64,000 nucleotides of DNA, taken from the NCBI GenBank assembly GCA_032207245.1, contig CM063500.1, forward strand, positions 39,556,123-39,620,122. The letters are read 5' to 3'. The stretch is from Pardosa pseudoannulata. Taxonomy: Eukaryota > Arthropoda > Arachnida > Araneae > Lycosidae. Shown one piece after another: positions 34,585-46,691 of this stretch (position 1 is its first letter; each line of letters begins with the position of its first letter). Under the pieces are notes generated by a model. That model did no database searches, had not been told where the DNA came from, and was given only the letters and a program-made list of their open reading frames with translations. Both the position numbers and the translations under genes were made by a program.

Positions 34585-35800
34585 GCAAGAAATTTTTATT
34601 TATTTATTTTTTTTAATTTAAATTTTTATTTATTTATTTATTTTTTTTAATTTAAATTTTTATTTATTTATTTATTTTTATTACTAAATTACTGTACAAG
34701 ACAGTGAAGATATAGGTGAATGTTGATGAGAGAAATAATAAGTGAAATTACATTAAGTTAGTACAAGAAGTAAAATTAAAGTTAAAAAATTAAAAATTAG
34801 GTTCAGCTTAAAATTCATGGCGAGAAAAGCTCAGAGCAGGTTCTGTGGCGCCATCTGTTGGATGGCCTCGCGTTCGGGAAGTGCATTGGGGAGCGTTAAG
34901 AAGGGAGATGAAATTCTACCAGTTTAAGGAATCATGGCGGCTCTAGGCCGCTTGCGATGTTTAGCTTTCCTATGATCATAGTCAGGTAATTCGGCTATGA
35001 TCGGATTAGGTAGGCTATACACCTGACCATAGAATTTGGAAGAAAGCTTAGTGCAAATAATTTTAAATGTATCTATGTTCAAATCCCTTCGAATAATTTT
35101 ATTGGTTAGATACCTGGGGGCCTGAGCGATCCTCCGGAGAGTTCTGTTGTGAATTTTATTAAGTAGGTCAATGTTAGATTGGGATGCAAACGACCAAATT
35201 GGGGCGGCGTACGTTGCAGCGGGCAAAACTACTGCTTTGTACAAGAGCATTTTATTTTTAATGGAGAGATGGGGGCCGTAAAGTAGTGAACGAAGCTCAC
35301 AGATTCTGGCATTCATACAGTTTTTAATGTCGGTTATATGTTTCCTGAACGTTAATCTCTTATCTAGAGTGATACCTAAGTATTTAGCAGAGTCACTCCA
35401 GCTAATCACCTCGCCGTATAAGTACAACCGAGGAGGAATTTTAAATGATCGACTAAAATAAATTGCCTGGCATTTGCCAGGGTTTATTTTAATCTTCCAA
35501 TTATTGAACCAAATTTCCAGAGCAGAAATATGATTTTGAATGTAAGCGCTAACGCTATCTATGTGTGGGGCAGAAGTAAAAATTGCCGTGCCGTCAGCAT
35601 AAAGTGCAAGTGAAGTTAAATCAGTTTTAGGGATATCATTAATGAAAATATTGAATAAAGTCGGACCAAGAATCGAGCCCTGTTGGACTCCAGCAGTTAT
35701 TGTTCTGTTGTTAGAATAAGTGTTGTTGACACGGACTTTGAAGGAACGATTGCAAAGGTAGTGTTTTAAAAGATGTATCATTGCATCTGTCACACGGAGC
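34585..35800 (-). mobile_element. 5'-truncated Jockey-like LINE
   Basis: Minus-strand element with an open ORF2 C-terminal part (35793-34924), a 3' UTR of about 240 bp and a tail of (AAATAAAT)n-type repeats (34585-34680 on the plus strand). The 5' end is cut within the reverse transcriptase domain. Target duplication not identified. Confidence 0.7.
34924..35793 (-). CDS. Non-LTR reverse transcriptase, C-terminal 289 codons (Jockey-like), probably inactive
   Basis: This is the longest open frame outside the host genes. In order it shows RT palm motifs GVQQGSILGPTLFNIFINDI (residues about 35-55), LALYADGTAIFTS (about 80-92), then WKIKINPGKCQAIYFS and KYLGITLDKRLTFRKHI. After these come the thumb and C-terminal region ending HRKRPRAAMIP-stop. 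This order is characteristic of Jockey-clade ORF2. The catalytic box should read Y/FADD but is YADG here, so the second metal-binding Asp is lost and polymerase activity is unlikely. The first Met is internal to the family protein; endonuclease and fingers are missing by 5' truncation. It is a relic that has remained open by chance or recent insertion. Confidence 0.85.
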   Translation of the reverse strand: MTDAMIHLLKHYLCNRSFKVRVNNTYSNNRTITAGVQQGSILGPTLFNIFINDIPKTDLTSLALYADGTAIFTSAPHIDSVSAYIQNHISALEIWFNNWKIKINPGKCQAIYFSRSFKIPPRLYLYGEVISWSDSAKYLGITLDKRLTFRKHITDIKNCMNARICELRSLLYGPHLSIKNKMLLYKAVVLPAATYAAPIWSFASQSNIDLLNKIHNRTLRRIAQAPRYLTNKIIRRDLNIDTFKIICTKLSSKFYGQVYSLPNPIIAELPDYDHRKAKHRKRPRAAMIP

Positions 35801-36433
35801 TTAATTAATTTAATGACAAAAATACAAGTTACATTGGGCTTTTATAGTTTTATCCAGATCCTTAGTCCAGCCAAGCAAATTACAAGCAAGAGACAAAAAA
35901 TAATCCTTGTGCGTCTAAGAAATCTATTTTTTGGATCCCGCCAAGTCGCCAAATAGGAGTGCGACTACATATTTGAACATAATCTTTCATTTCGCGCCAA
36001 TATTTTTAAGTATTAATAAAGTAAAAATAGAAGAAATATTAAAAATTAATGTACTATTAATATTTTAAAAACTAACAAAATATATTGTGAGCTTATTCTG
36101 AAAATATTATAGAAAAAAATCAAGTTCACATATTTTCTCACTATATATGATGGTAAGGGCTCAGAACAGTTTTTTGCCACGGGATCTAAAGAACCTAGTT
36201 ACGACCCTACTTAGTTTCACTTTCTCTGCATCACCACATGATTAACCACTAATACCCTGATTGGCTGGCTCAAACACCTTTAAATTTCCATGTACGGATT
36301 TTTCTCCCCAGAAGCCTCCGCTGCATTTTTCTTTTCCAAAATTCTTTGTTTTCTGATTTGGATAAGTTTTTACTTACGACTGCACTTAAGCCAACGTGGA
36401 TTCTCTTAACATTTGTTAAGCTAAATGAATATT

Positions 36434-36468
36434 ACATATATATATATATATATGAGTGTGTATATATA
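36434..36468. repeat. Short TA-rich microsatellite
   Basis: (TA)n with an AGTGTG interruption, abutting the LTR at 36469. Confidence 0.9.
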
Positions 36469-37013
36469 TGTAGCATATCAAAATTATTTAACTTTAATAT
36501 TTCCTTAAAAACCACCTCTCTCCCATTTTAATTCCTTAAAATTTTTTCCCAGCCTCTCAATGTCTTAATCAAAAGAGTGTCTTCGACTTAAAATTCTTTC
36601 GATACATTTCCCAAAGATTTCTATCCTAGAGATGTAAATTTTCTGTCTATTGAACACTTTTTCCAGCTGTCACCGGCAAATGGCTCCGCGTTTTTTCCAA
36701 ATCTTAACACTTAATTCGCTGTGTAAGTTTCTTCTACCTTAAGAAAATTTTCTCTGTCTTCGCTCTTGGGTGCATCTCTGTTCGAACAGAGTGATTTTGA
36801 TCTCGTGGTCTGTCGTTAACTAGTAAGGATGTCCATTTTAGCAGCTCTAAAATAAAGTTTTAATTAGACTTGTGCCGTTCTCTTCAATGTGGTCAGACTG
36901 CATCGTTCGTTATTACTGCTAGCTGCATAGATTTCTCCTTGCCCAGTAGCCCAAACAAGTAAAAATAGTAGGGGCTACATAGCTATTGTGACTAGAGGAA
37001 AATAATGATTACA
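36469..37013 (+). mobile_element. Solo LTR, TA-targeting family, copy B
   Basis: Begins TGTAGCATATCAAAATT and ends AATAATGATTACA with TATA on each side (36465-36468, 37014-37017). It is homologous in inverted orientation to 24685-25193. AAAATAAAG at about 36850 is the likely poly(A) signal. It is slightly longer than copy A because of an extra segment near its 3' end (AGCTATTGTGACTAGAGG). Confidence 0.65.
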
Positions 37014-37295
37014 TATATAAATATATGTGGGCTCGGTCTTGCCTCTCCGACACGACGATACCATTGGCGCTGCCGTCGCCAGGACCTTTTTGCCTCGAGT
37101 TTTTCCCTACAGAAGAGAGAGCTGCGACGACTGTAGACGTATTCGGAATGAGAACTTTTTTCGACGCTGGCGCCATGATATTTTAAAATGATTATGTATT
37201 TTATGTTTTTGTTTGTGTGTAACGTGCTCCCTCAAAAGTGTCTTAATAAATTATTTCGGAGCAAAGGAGTTTGAAACTATTTTCGAAAACAGAAG

Positions 37296-37353
<58 letters not shown>

Positions 37354-38448
37354 AGTTGTCCGGACTTGCTAGGCAAAAAGACCTCTTTATCAAGTCTTAA
37401 AACCACCAGAAAGCGAAGTCCAAAGTTGGGGAACTTTACTTTTATTGATTATCAAGACGCATCGGTCTTTTCAGCCATCTGTACAGTTCAACCACTCTGC
37501 ATAGAATACTACAAAAATATACACTTTGTCGGCTATGTAGGCCCTAGAGCGAGTGATTTTGTTTCCAAGAGACCTACGATAGCTCAACATTTTTTGGGAG
37601 ATAGTAGAGAACCTTGATCATTTAAGCTAGTTTGAAAACCACATAGGCATCAATTTAATGATTGCAGAATTAATATCATTTGTCTTAGGACAGTTAGAAA
37701 TTGTGGACAATGGACATAAAATTAGCCTTTGATCCAGCGTTAGTTTTGAGAGTAGGGTAAATAGAATTAAGTCCTAGAACACTACTTTTACTGACATTTT
37801 ATGGCTGGAAAATTAGGTATTAAAAAACGAGAAGAAACAGGACAATTTTAAATATTTTAGGGTAATAATTTTTATATATTGCATATATATTACATACACA
37901 CGCACACACATATAAATTGAGTTATTGAAAATCAAAGGCTAAATAAAAATTTTGAAATTTCTGACATTATTAGTTCAATATAATCTAAAAATAAATTTGA
38001 ATTTTATCACAAACGCAGTGTACATTTGGAAACCTTAATCATCCAAACCGAAGAACGGATGCGAAATTTTAAATTATGCATTTTTTACAAATGTGGAGAT
38101 TTTTTTTTTATTCAAAGTTTAAGAGTTGAGATTCAATTGATTAGGTAAAAGTTGGTGTGATCGCATGTATAAATTAGTAATAGATTTGTGTTTTGATGTG
38201 TGTTGTGTTTTCTTGCTGTTTCAGAAAGCTTCGGGTATCAAAGCACTAAGGGTAAGTATAAAAAAATGCCTTTTGAAATTATTCGTGTCTGTATTTATTT
38301 CTAAAAAAGACGCTGCCCTAATAAAAAAGTAAATAATTTTCAGAGAACGAAAAAGATTTCCTAGGAAAAAAATACTTACGACCTTCGCGTTATTAGCACC
38401 ATACGCTAACCAACAAAGTTAACGGACCACGGACTGAAAGGGAATCTG
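37014..38448. other. Unassigned intergenic segment with an orphan ORF and a microsatellite
   Basis: 37020-37200 is GC-rich (GACACGACGATACCATTGG). 37298-37350 is a (TA)n tract. From 37351 to 37617 a plus-strand frame is open for about 88 codons after the microsatellite (NFTFIDYQDASVFSAICTVQ, HFVGYVGPRASDFVSKRP), ending with TGA. I do not recognise it; it may be a piece of a retroelement polyprotein. The rest is AT-rich and blank. Confidence 0.35.
37298..37350. repeat. (TA)n microsatellite
   Basis: About 26 TA units. Confidence 0.97.
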
Positions 38449-38625
38449 GTTTGGAGCACTGCAGTCTCCTGTTTTGTTACTAACGAGACTGAGACGTACT
38501 GCTTAAAGACTAATCCGAAAGAATTCGATCTTCGCGGGTTCAAATCCTGCTGCTGCATTTGAATCCATGAACTCCGGTACTGAAGAGCAGCCCCTTACCT
38601 TTCGGTCATCATTCGATCACTAGAG
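38449..38625 (-). mobile_element. SINE family 1, decayed copy f
   Basis: Minus-strand family sequence (GGTTTGGAGCACTGCAGTCT, GAGACTGAGACGTACTGCTT, AACTCCGGTACTGAAGAGC on the plus strand). It has an inserted or rearranged middle (TCGCGGGTTCAAATCCTGC) that itself looks like a B box in the opposite sense. Confidence 0.65.
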
Positions 38626-39560
38626 GCTTTGGATCTTCATGTGTTTCGTAACCTTTGTGAAGACTCCCTTTGTTCAGAACACTAACAACCGAAATCAGCT
38701 GATCTGTGTCCCACCTGTTTGACAGACTATAATAACTCGGTGGCGCAGTGTCTGGGATGTTGACAGTTTTATTGAATAGTCGTCACGCCCTGATCGGTCG
38801 CGGTAATGATTCCGGAGTATTGCCTCGAGAATTCCGGAACGGGACAGCTAACGAATGAGAATTCGACTAATTGACTAGCTGTAACCTTAGCTGGAGTTCT
38901 AAGGTAACTGGATCTTAAATGACCAGAAAAACGGTTGGCGAGACCGTAACTGACCCCCAGGCCTAAAATACCTAGAATTTTGTGACTCGGGGCTTTTCGA
39001 CCTTTTTTACGTAGGTGCTTTGACTTCCACGACTTTTGACTAGAGCCAGCTTTTTAGTAATTACGTTCGGGAGACTCGTAAGGTCCTTTCATGTAAGGAA
39101 CGGCAGGGTCTCGTTCACCGAGGGGGGGGGGGGTAGATTGAGTTTGCGTTGCACCCTGGAAAAACTTCCCCATCGTGTTAGAATATTTAATTATTTTTTA
39201 CGACTGTGGTCATCGTGGATATGTTATAGAAGCAACAACCCTTTACATTTCGAACTGTTTTGGGATATTAGAATCCCTCTGCTTATATCCAGTATTTACT
39301 CTAGAAAATAAAAGGGATTTCCAATTCTGATATGTCTGTGATCCTTCTTCACTCTACCTCTTGACTCAAGAACATTGAATGCGTCACACCTTGAGCTTGC
39401 CTTGACCTGGAGCACTCTGTTGGTATGACTGTAGCCTGCGGACAGATTCTTACTTGGGAAGTATATAGGGGTTATTTTCTACTTAACTATTCCCGTAGAA
39501 TCAACAATACAAAACAGGAGGCACCGATAGTATTATACACTATTTCAAAAAATTTTGCTT
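38626..39560. other. GC-richer unassigned segment, possible LTR
   Basis: The composition differs from the neighbours. TGTTGACAG at 38759 and AGAATCAACA ending at 39506 could be LTR ends, with AATAAA at 39307, but no target duplication matches. A 13-base G run lies at 39121-39133. No convincing ORF. Confidence 0.3.
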
Positions 39561-41300
39561 TAAATATTTATTGTCCTTGATCTCGATTACACTCATTTGC
39601 ATATAATTAAGCGATGGTTGGACGCTTATCAAGATAATCAAAGAAAAGCTGTCTATTAAATAAGCAAAATATACAAATCCTGTTTCAAATTCATTTTTTA
39701 TACTTATCAGTTCTTGATCATTACCTTGTCAGTGATCTTTTCATATATATTTTATGGCTAATGATGACCAATCACTTGCTGGTCGTTTGTTGAATATCTA
39801 GAACTCGAGACGTTTTGTTGAATATCTAGAAAAATGCATTAGTAATTACCCTAAAATCCCTGAAACTTTTACAGCACAGAGCTGTCCCAATCCACTCGTT
39901 GCAAGGGAGACGTAGCAAACATAGGGCTGAAAAGACTAAAAGGAACGAGTTGAAAGAAATTTTAATATTCAGTTAGGAAAATAATACATTTTCTGCATAC
40001 TGTTAGACTGGACTGGTAGGCCACAATAATATTCAATGTACGCTGAATGCAGTCCACGTTCTGCGAGTTTGACATCCTTGTTGCATTACATATTAATATT
40101 TGTCCTTACTTTTTTATGTACAGCATTATTTAATATGATATTAATCTGTGATGTTTCATAGAATGATGTAAAATCTGATATTATTTACAGAAATGCAAGA
40201 AAAATATTCTGGATCAATACTGCATCACTAAATCAAAGGATACAGGAAATGATGATAATTGGGAAAAAGATCAAGGTAATGGACTGACTGAACTGGAAAA
40301 TGTACAACCCATCGTTTTTTTATTGTTTTATTAACTACTAACCAAGTGTATTGCTTTACACCTGGAAAATAAAATAATCAGTGATGTCTTCTTGTGCATT
40401 CATTCTTTTGATTGTTGAGACAATAATTTTCAGATTTATTGTTTCGGAACAGAACATATTTAGTCCTTGATACTTCATCGTACAAAGCAAAAAAAGTATT
40501 TTGGTGCTCGGATTTCAACAGAAATATCCATTTTGGTCATTCCTGATTTTATTCTGACTAGTTTCAGCCTAACGTTTTGCACTACGTACGTATGTAATAC
40601 ATCCAGCATATCTCAAACTTCAATGTACATAACAGAGAAAGCATTTTGGCAATAGCTGGAAATTTCGGTGTTGAGATTTCAATAGAATCATCTATTTTAA
40701 CCATTTCTGATTTCATTTTGACTAGTTTCAGCATGACGTTTTGTAATACATACTTACATATGTATCTTGCATATTTTACTGCTTTATTACTTCCAGGTAC
40801 TCAGTAAATGAAGTAATGTTATTAAAAATTTTTGATTTGTAATGAAATACTTCACGACTTGAGTGCACGAGCTATAATTAGACAAAACCATTGCTTCGAG
40901 AATCGAAACTAACTTTTAATCTTTAAGGGAAAGTTCAAATGATAATTCTAATGACCTGTAGAGTACCCATTATATATATATAAGGTTTAAAAATGGGGGT
41001 TAAGAATAAAGTGATTTATAATTAAAAATAGTTGGAACTCATTAACGATAACGGAATAGGAGAAAGACACACCCTCTATCGGAACTATACAGAGTTAAAA
41101 AGCTGACATGGAAGTAGACAAGAATATTTTGTTTAGGTAAGCAACTCCAAAAGGGCACTTCTGAGCGGTAAATCGGGTGGTAATATCCTTCACGCTTATC
41201 GTCTCAAAATGTGAACAAAGGATATCTAAATGATGTAACCAATGGTGTAAACACTATGTAATAGGCTTCATCAGGGAGGTCTCTATGTACGTGGGCTAAT
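39561..41300. repeat. Unassigned stretch with a duplicated unit
   Basis: Two related units at about 40490-40600 and 40645-40760 share TTTCTGATTTCATTTTGACT-type text and ACTAGTTTCAGC.TRACGTTTTG. Positions about 40900-41000 resemble 53640-53740 in CAND1 intron 5 (CAAATGATAATTCT). Otherwise nothing is recognised. Confidence 0.5.
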
Positions 41301-41304
41301 ATCT

Positions 41305-41870
41305 ATATTCCGTTGACCTTATGCTACCGTGCGGTCCGAAGAAGATGGGCTGCTAAACATCGAGATTGGAAGCAACATGATTGCAGACAAGTACTGTTTA
41401 TAGACGAATCTTGATTCAGTCTAGAGTGTGACACCAGACGTGTTTTGGTATGAAGAGAAAAGTGCACTCGAAATATCCCCACATTCTTTCTTGAAAGATC
41501 ACAATACAGAGGACCTGGTTGGAGGGTATGAGGTGGAATCAGCATAGGGGAACGTAAGGACCTGTATATCATTCGGAATGGTACTTTGACTGCCCGAAGT
41601 TAAGCAGACGAGATACTAACACCTCATGTCATATTTTACGCTACAGACATCGGAGTTCCTTTGTTTTCCAGCTTGATAATGCCAGATTGCATGCAACTCG
41701 TTTTGTGGAGAACATACTTGAAGCTGTAACAATATAACTTATGTAATGACCAGTGTGCTCTCCTGATCTCAATCCAATCGAGCATCTTTGGGACATGCTC
41801 AGACGACGCATTGCTGCTAGACCAATGCCTCCTTTTGCAGGGAGCTATTATTATTCATAATAATTCTCAA
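41305..41870 (+). pseudogene. Tc1-family transposase remnant (element D)
   Basis: Plus-strand pieces in two frames: RRWAAKHRDWKQHDCRQVLF IDES-stop-FSLE with the first Asp, ERSQYRGPGW and GGISIGERKDLYIIRNGTLT, then in another frame QLDNARLHATRFVENILEA and SPDLNPIEHLWDMLRRRIAA. The D, D, E residues are all visible, but the frame is broken by several stops and at least one shift. The N-terminal HTH part is not recognisable. The 3' edge meets a short repeat, CAGGGAGCTATTATT, at about 41838. Confidence 0.8.
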
Positions 41871-42106
41871 CACTTTTAATACCTTGCACTGCGTATCAGT
41901 TTGACATAAATTTTTCCATCCATTTTTCATCCGCTTCCCCACAACCCAGATTTGATACTGTTGACAATACGTGAATCAGTCGTAAGAATAACATCTTCTT
42001 CAAATGATCTACAACCTACATTATTTGGATGAATTTGAACTGCTGGATGAAGAAAACTTACAGGGAGCTATTATTGTTCATAATAATTCTCAACACTTTT
42101 AATACT
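41838..42106. repeat. Direct repeat pair of about 45 bp
   Basis: CAGGGAGCTATTATTATTCA (41838 onward) and CAGGGAGCTATTATTGTTCA (42060 onward) continue identically through TAATTCTCAACACTTTTAAT. They are about 222 bp apart and just downstream of Tc1 element D, consistent with a local duplication. Confidence 0.75.
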
Positions 42107-42280
42107 TAATAAATATTGATGCGGAATATGTGATAACCCGCATTTTACGCATTTCCTGGTGAGGCTGCAGAAGGAGCTTGAGTGGCGATGTCCCTGGCAA
42201 CGGTAGCTATGTCATTTTAGGTATAAAATCACCAGAAATTTATCATACAATATATTCATGATTTTGTTGGTTAGTTCAAT

Positions 42281-42452
42281 GTGGTTTGGTTTGGAGCACT
42301 ACGGTCTGATTTTTGGAAGATGAGAGCAAATGAGACCGGGACCTACTGCTTAAAGCCAATTCCGAACGACCACGAGCAACCATGCCCCTGTGGGATTCGA
42401 ACTCACGAGCTCCGGTGCTCCAATCAGTGCTCTAACCATTCGGCTATAGTTA
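42281..42452 (-). mobile_element. SINE family 1, copy e
   Basis: Plus strand reads GTGGTTTGGTTTGGAGCACT, GAGACCGGGACCTACTGCTT, GTGGGATTCGAACTCACGAG and CTAACCATTCGGCTATAG, so the element is in minus orientation. Flanks TGTTGGTTAG and TATTGGTTAAG may be the remains of its target duplication. Confidence 0.85.
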
Positions 42453-42491
42453 TTGGTTAAGATATCATTACAAATATGTATATACACATGC

Positions 42492-43261
<770 letters not shown>

Positions 43262-44390
43262 TGTAACGATCCGTTACATGACCAGAGCAAAAAAGAATGT
43301 AAGGTGACCTTTCGCAGCGGACCATTTTGGTTAGCGGTAATTAGACAGGCGTGGTCCGGACAAAGCCGTTTGTGTAGTAACGTCTGAGGCACAATAACGA
43401 TGCAGTTGCATAGGCGGCGGTACATTAAGAACTGTCAGTACGCCGGAGCCAGTGTATCTGCGCCTTTATGATGTCTGCTACTGTCAAAGGACTCGAGTAA
43501 TAATTATTAATCGAGTGATGCTGTAGTGTACATCTGGGCCTCGTTACCGGTGCCTCAAAGGATTTTAAGTTGTTTGGGTCGGTTGACTTAAAGACGATCT
43601 TTCGGCCACATCTGGAAACGGATCAGATGATCCAGGCGGAGTTGACCGCAAGATTGCGTCACCCTGGGTCTCGAAGGTTCCGGAAGAATCACGTGAAGGG
43701 AACTGGGACCCCTATTAAAGAAGATTGGCTGAGCCAAGATGGGGGCTTTTTCTTGAGAGTTTCTTTGGAGCTGTTTTGTGGAGCTCGAGAGGAGTCCACT
43801 CATCTCTCCGATTGCCGCAGCTTGCTTTGCTTTAGACACCGCCAGCGTCTCTGCTTTTGCTAAGAAGTCGACTTTAGACTTTGGAATCTCATTCCTGTTA
43901 TCTTAATATTTTTTCCTACTTCGTGCATAGAAGTAGGTAGCTGAGAGTGACCCTTACTCTCATTTTGGATCGTCTTCCATTCTGAGTTTCCTCAACGAAC
44001 TCCAGTGGGATACGTATTCTGAGCGTTTGAACCTCAGTGTGGAAGCCGACTGTACTGATCGTCAGTCCGGAGGTTATAGTGTCAGCGTTTCGTACCGGCA
44101 CTAGTTAGCGAACTGTTCCAGTGTTTGAGAAGAACTAGCTTCACTGTACCCACGCATTGTAATTATGCTAACGTTATCTCAGCACGAGATCTTAGAAGAT
44201 TTAGAATCTACTGAAACCTGTACATAGCTGTACATAATTATTCACTCGAATAAAGTACTCGTCTCACTCGAATAATCCAGAAATAATCTCACTCGAATAA
44301 TCTCGTAAAATCACTCGAATAATCCAGAGTAAACGGTTGTCCAGCCTGTATCATTGACGGCTTCGCCTACCCATACTTCAGGACGTCACA
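43262..44390 (+). mobile_element. Solo LTR, gypsy-like, 1.13 kb
   Basis: Starts TGTAACGATCCGTTACATG and ends ACTTCAGGACGTCACA, with a perfect ATAT duplication at 43258-43261 and 44391-44394. AATAAA is at about 44250. After it, the motif TCACTCGAATAAT is repeated several times (44240-44325). The repeat it interrupts (43150-43261 plus 44391-44700) is continuous at 53195-53470. ORFs at 43570-43863 and its complement are GC-driven shadows. Confidence 0.75.
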
Positions 44391-44720
44391 ATATGTATCA
44401 CGCATAATTGAAAAACTTTTAGCTGTGGGTGGTTAAAATTTTGTATTTAGGACTGCAACAGCATCTAGTCGTGTACCTTCCCTTTCGATTGGAATAAGTA
44501 ATCTATATAACGAATATTGACACTAACAGATATAACTAAAAATGATTGTTTGTAGAATGTTCAAATTTTGTGTTTAGGACTATTTTAATATATAATTGTA
44601 CACCTTTTATATGAACTGTAATCAGCACTCTATGTAACGAAAAATCTTAAGATAACGAACATTAATGACACATATATTGCATAACATTGCAGTGTACTAC
44701 ACTTCAATATTTACCCAAAG
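44391..44720. repeat. Right part of the older repeat, with internal tandem duplication
   Basis: GTTAAAATTTTGTATTTAGG at about 44432 and GTTCAAATTTTGTGTTTAGG at about 44558 start two units. Both resemble 53308-53400 in CAND1 intron 5. Confidence 0.65.
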
Positions 44721-46691
44721 ATCTGTTTAATAGCATAGGTGTTAAAGATATAAATCTGGTAATTTAAAGATTAGTTATAAGTTATAATATCAAATTGCCT
44801 AATGATTTCAATTTATGTATATTCTATAAATTGTTAGATTTTACCTCACTACATAATTATATTTTGCATAACGATGAATTTTATTTTCTGACTGTTGGTG
44901 TATTTCAGGGTGGCAATGTCTCAAGTATGCTTTCTAATTTATATCTCTATTCATGATATTGAGCAGCAGGATTCTATCTATAAAAAGGTAGTCCTAATGG
45001 GGATCAAATGCACTCAATCAGGTAGTAGATTGAAATAAATCCAAGGTGTCTCAGACCTTACGAAGTTATCTGTGTAGAGATAACTTCGTCCAAAGATAGA
45101 TACGAAGTTAGAATATTTGAAAAGCATGAAGGACCGCATCTGACCAACATTTCGACTAATCTGTTAAAACCATGGACTAATTAATATGCTCTCGTGTGTT
45201 TCTATTTTTTGCAAATTCTCTGTTTTTTCCTTCTTTTATTTTGTTTTCAGATTTATCCCGTTGAAGTGAGGACCCTGCCAGTCGAATGGCTGAGTACTGT
45301 AAGGATGAATGTCCTTCCGAAGTAGCACCGATCAGCACGAGTTTTCATTATAAGGGAACAAAACTTTTGTGTTGGAAAATAAAACCAAATGCAAATCCAA
45401 CGTAAGCAAGGCAAAAAGAGAGACGAAGTACTCAGACTACTGATGCTTCATTGTTTCAAGATAGCAACATTCTCAATACGATGGCAATCTGACTTTAAAA
45501 GCAGTCTGAGAAAAATTAAGACCATGGTTCCTCAAACCCTACGAAAGGATCAGTGTAATACTATAGACTTGTAAAACCCAGTCTGCTTTTATAAGCTATT
45601 GAGTGCTTTTCATTTGGGAATTTCGTTGTCCCCTGAAAGAGACGAAATAGCTGTTTTTCTCTTTTATATTTGAGGTATGATTACGTTGGCTTACTCAAGT
45701 ATGGATTAACAATACATTTAAGTTCGCTTTGCATCTCATGTAATTTTGGTTATTGTTAGCATCGGGACTTAATTACAGAGGCCATGAATACGCGGGGGTC
45801 CGGTACTGTTGATAAAAGTTCACTAGTCCAAGAATTCGTTTTTTACTTAGTATTTTTTAATTCTATTAATCTGATGGCTAATTATGGCGGCATCATTTGT
45901 TGTTTACCCCACTGAACGTAAAATAGATGTTGTTAGCAAATTAGAAGTGGTATATTTACTCTTAAATACCCGAACCCTTTACAGAGACATATAAATGCAA
46001 TATTAGTCAAGGGGGGATATCAAGTGACAACCTAGGTGAAGGAGATTTTTATTTCATTTTATTACGTATTCAAAAAATGCATGTGCAACAAAAGGACAGA
46101 TCATGTAGAAGTATGCGGAGAACAAGTACAGATGCATATAACTACATATGTATAAATGTGTACTGTAAAGTATACTTCTCCATGACCACCTTAGGAACTC
46201 TCTGAACTGACAGCATTCAGAACCGGCCCTAGGAAGTAAGCAGAGTATGCGACTGCCTACATAGTCAAAATTTAAGAGCGACAAAACATCTTGAAATACA
46301 GCGAAAAAAATCAGCAAAGCTTCAAAAATTTATTTCGATTATTTGAATTCCGAAAATAAATGAGTAGTAAAGTAGAATTTTTTGAAAAAAATTGAGAAAA
46401 GTTATATATTTTTTCGGGGGAACGGCGGTATTTTTTAGTTTGTCAAGGTCATCATGAAGAAATGAACTCGCCTTGCAGCATTTCATCTCAGTGAATAGTT
46501 GTGAATATTCGAAACTATTTAGATATACGTATTTTTGGTTGAAGTTGAGTATCTCAAACTTCAAATTGCACTCTTGAAAATTCACTTATCGGTTTTGAGG
46601 AAGATATGCATAATAGAATATTTACATTAGATTATATTCATGCTAAATCTACTTATTGAAATGAAAGGGAGTTCCGTTCTACAAGAAATTC
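44721..46691. other. Unassigned intergenic stretch with a hairpin
   Basis: About 2 kb without a recognised gene. The only strong structure is a perfect 12-bp stem, ACGAAGTTATCT/AGATAACTTCGT, with a 6-base loop at 45060-45089. Short ORFs at 45389-45574, 46054-46317 and 46322-46585 lack motifs I know. Confidence 0.45.

Larger units (their letters stand above)
34273..35969 (-). mobile_element. Probable solo LTR inside the hAT element, split by a LINE
   Basis: The plus strand starts TGTCACGTAGATG and ends GAGTGCGACTACA. On the minus strand a poly(A)-type AATAAAA lies about 55 bp before the end. Without the LINE (about 34585-35795) it would be near 490 bp, a normal LTR size. A clean target duplication is not seen, so this is tentative. 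Confidence 0.35.
33854..36209. mobile_element. hAT-type element with nested insertions
   Basis: The left terminal repeat is CAGAGCCGTAACTAGG and the opposite-strand right terminus is TAGGGTCGTAACTAGG. An 8-bp duplication CTCAGTTT/CTTAGTTT flanks it (33846-33853, 36210-36217). The undamaged left version CTTAGTTT survives at 33665-33672 because a SINE later duplicated that target. Eight-bp duplications and CAG termini are typical of hAT. No hAT transposase is visible; the middle is taken up by a LINE and a probable LTR. Confidence 0.65.

Noticed and set aside
43570..43863. 97-codon plus-strand ORF and its complement
   Set aside because: Both lie in the GC-rich solo LTR and show no protein motif; overlapping open frames on both strands point to composition.
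45060..45089. ACGAAGTTAT/ATAACTTCGT arms resembling loxP arms
   Set aside because: Arm order is inverted relative to loxP, the spacer differs and loxP is a phage site; the shared 10 bases are taken as chance.
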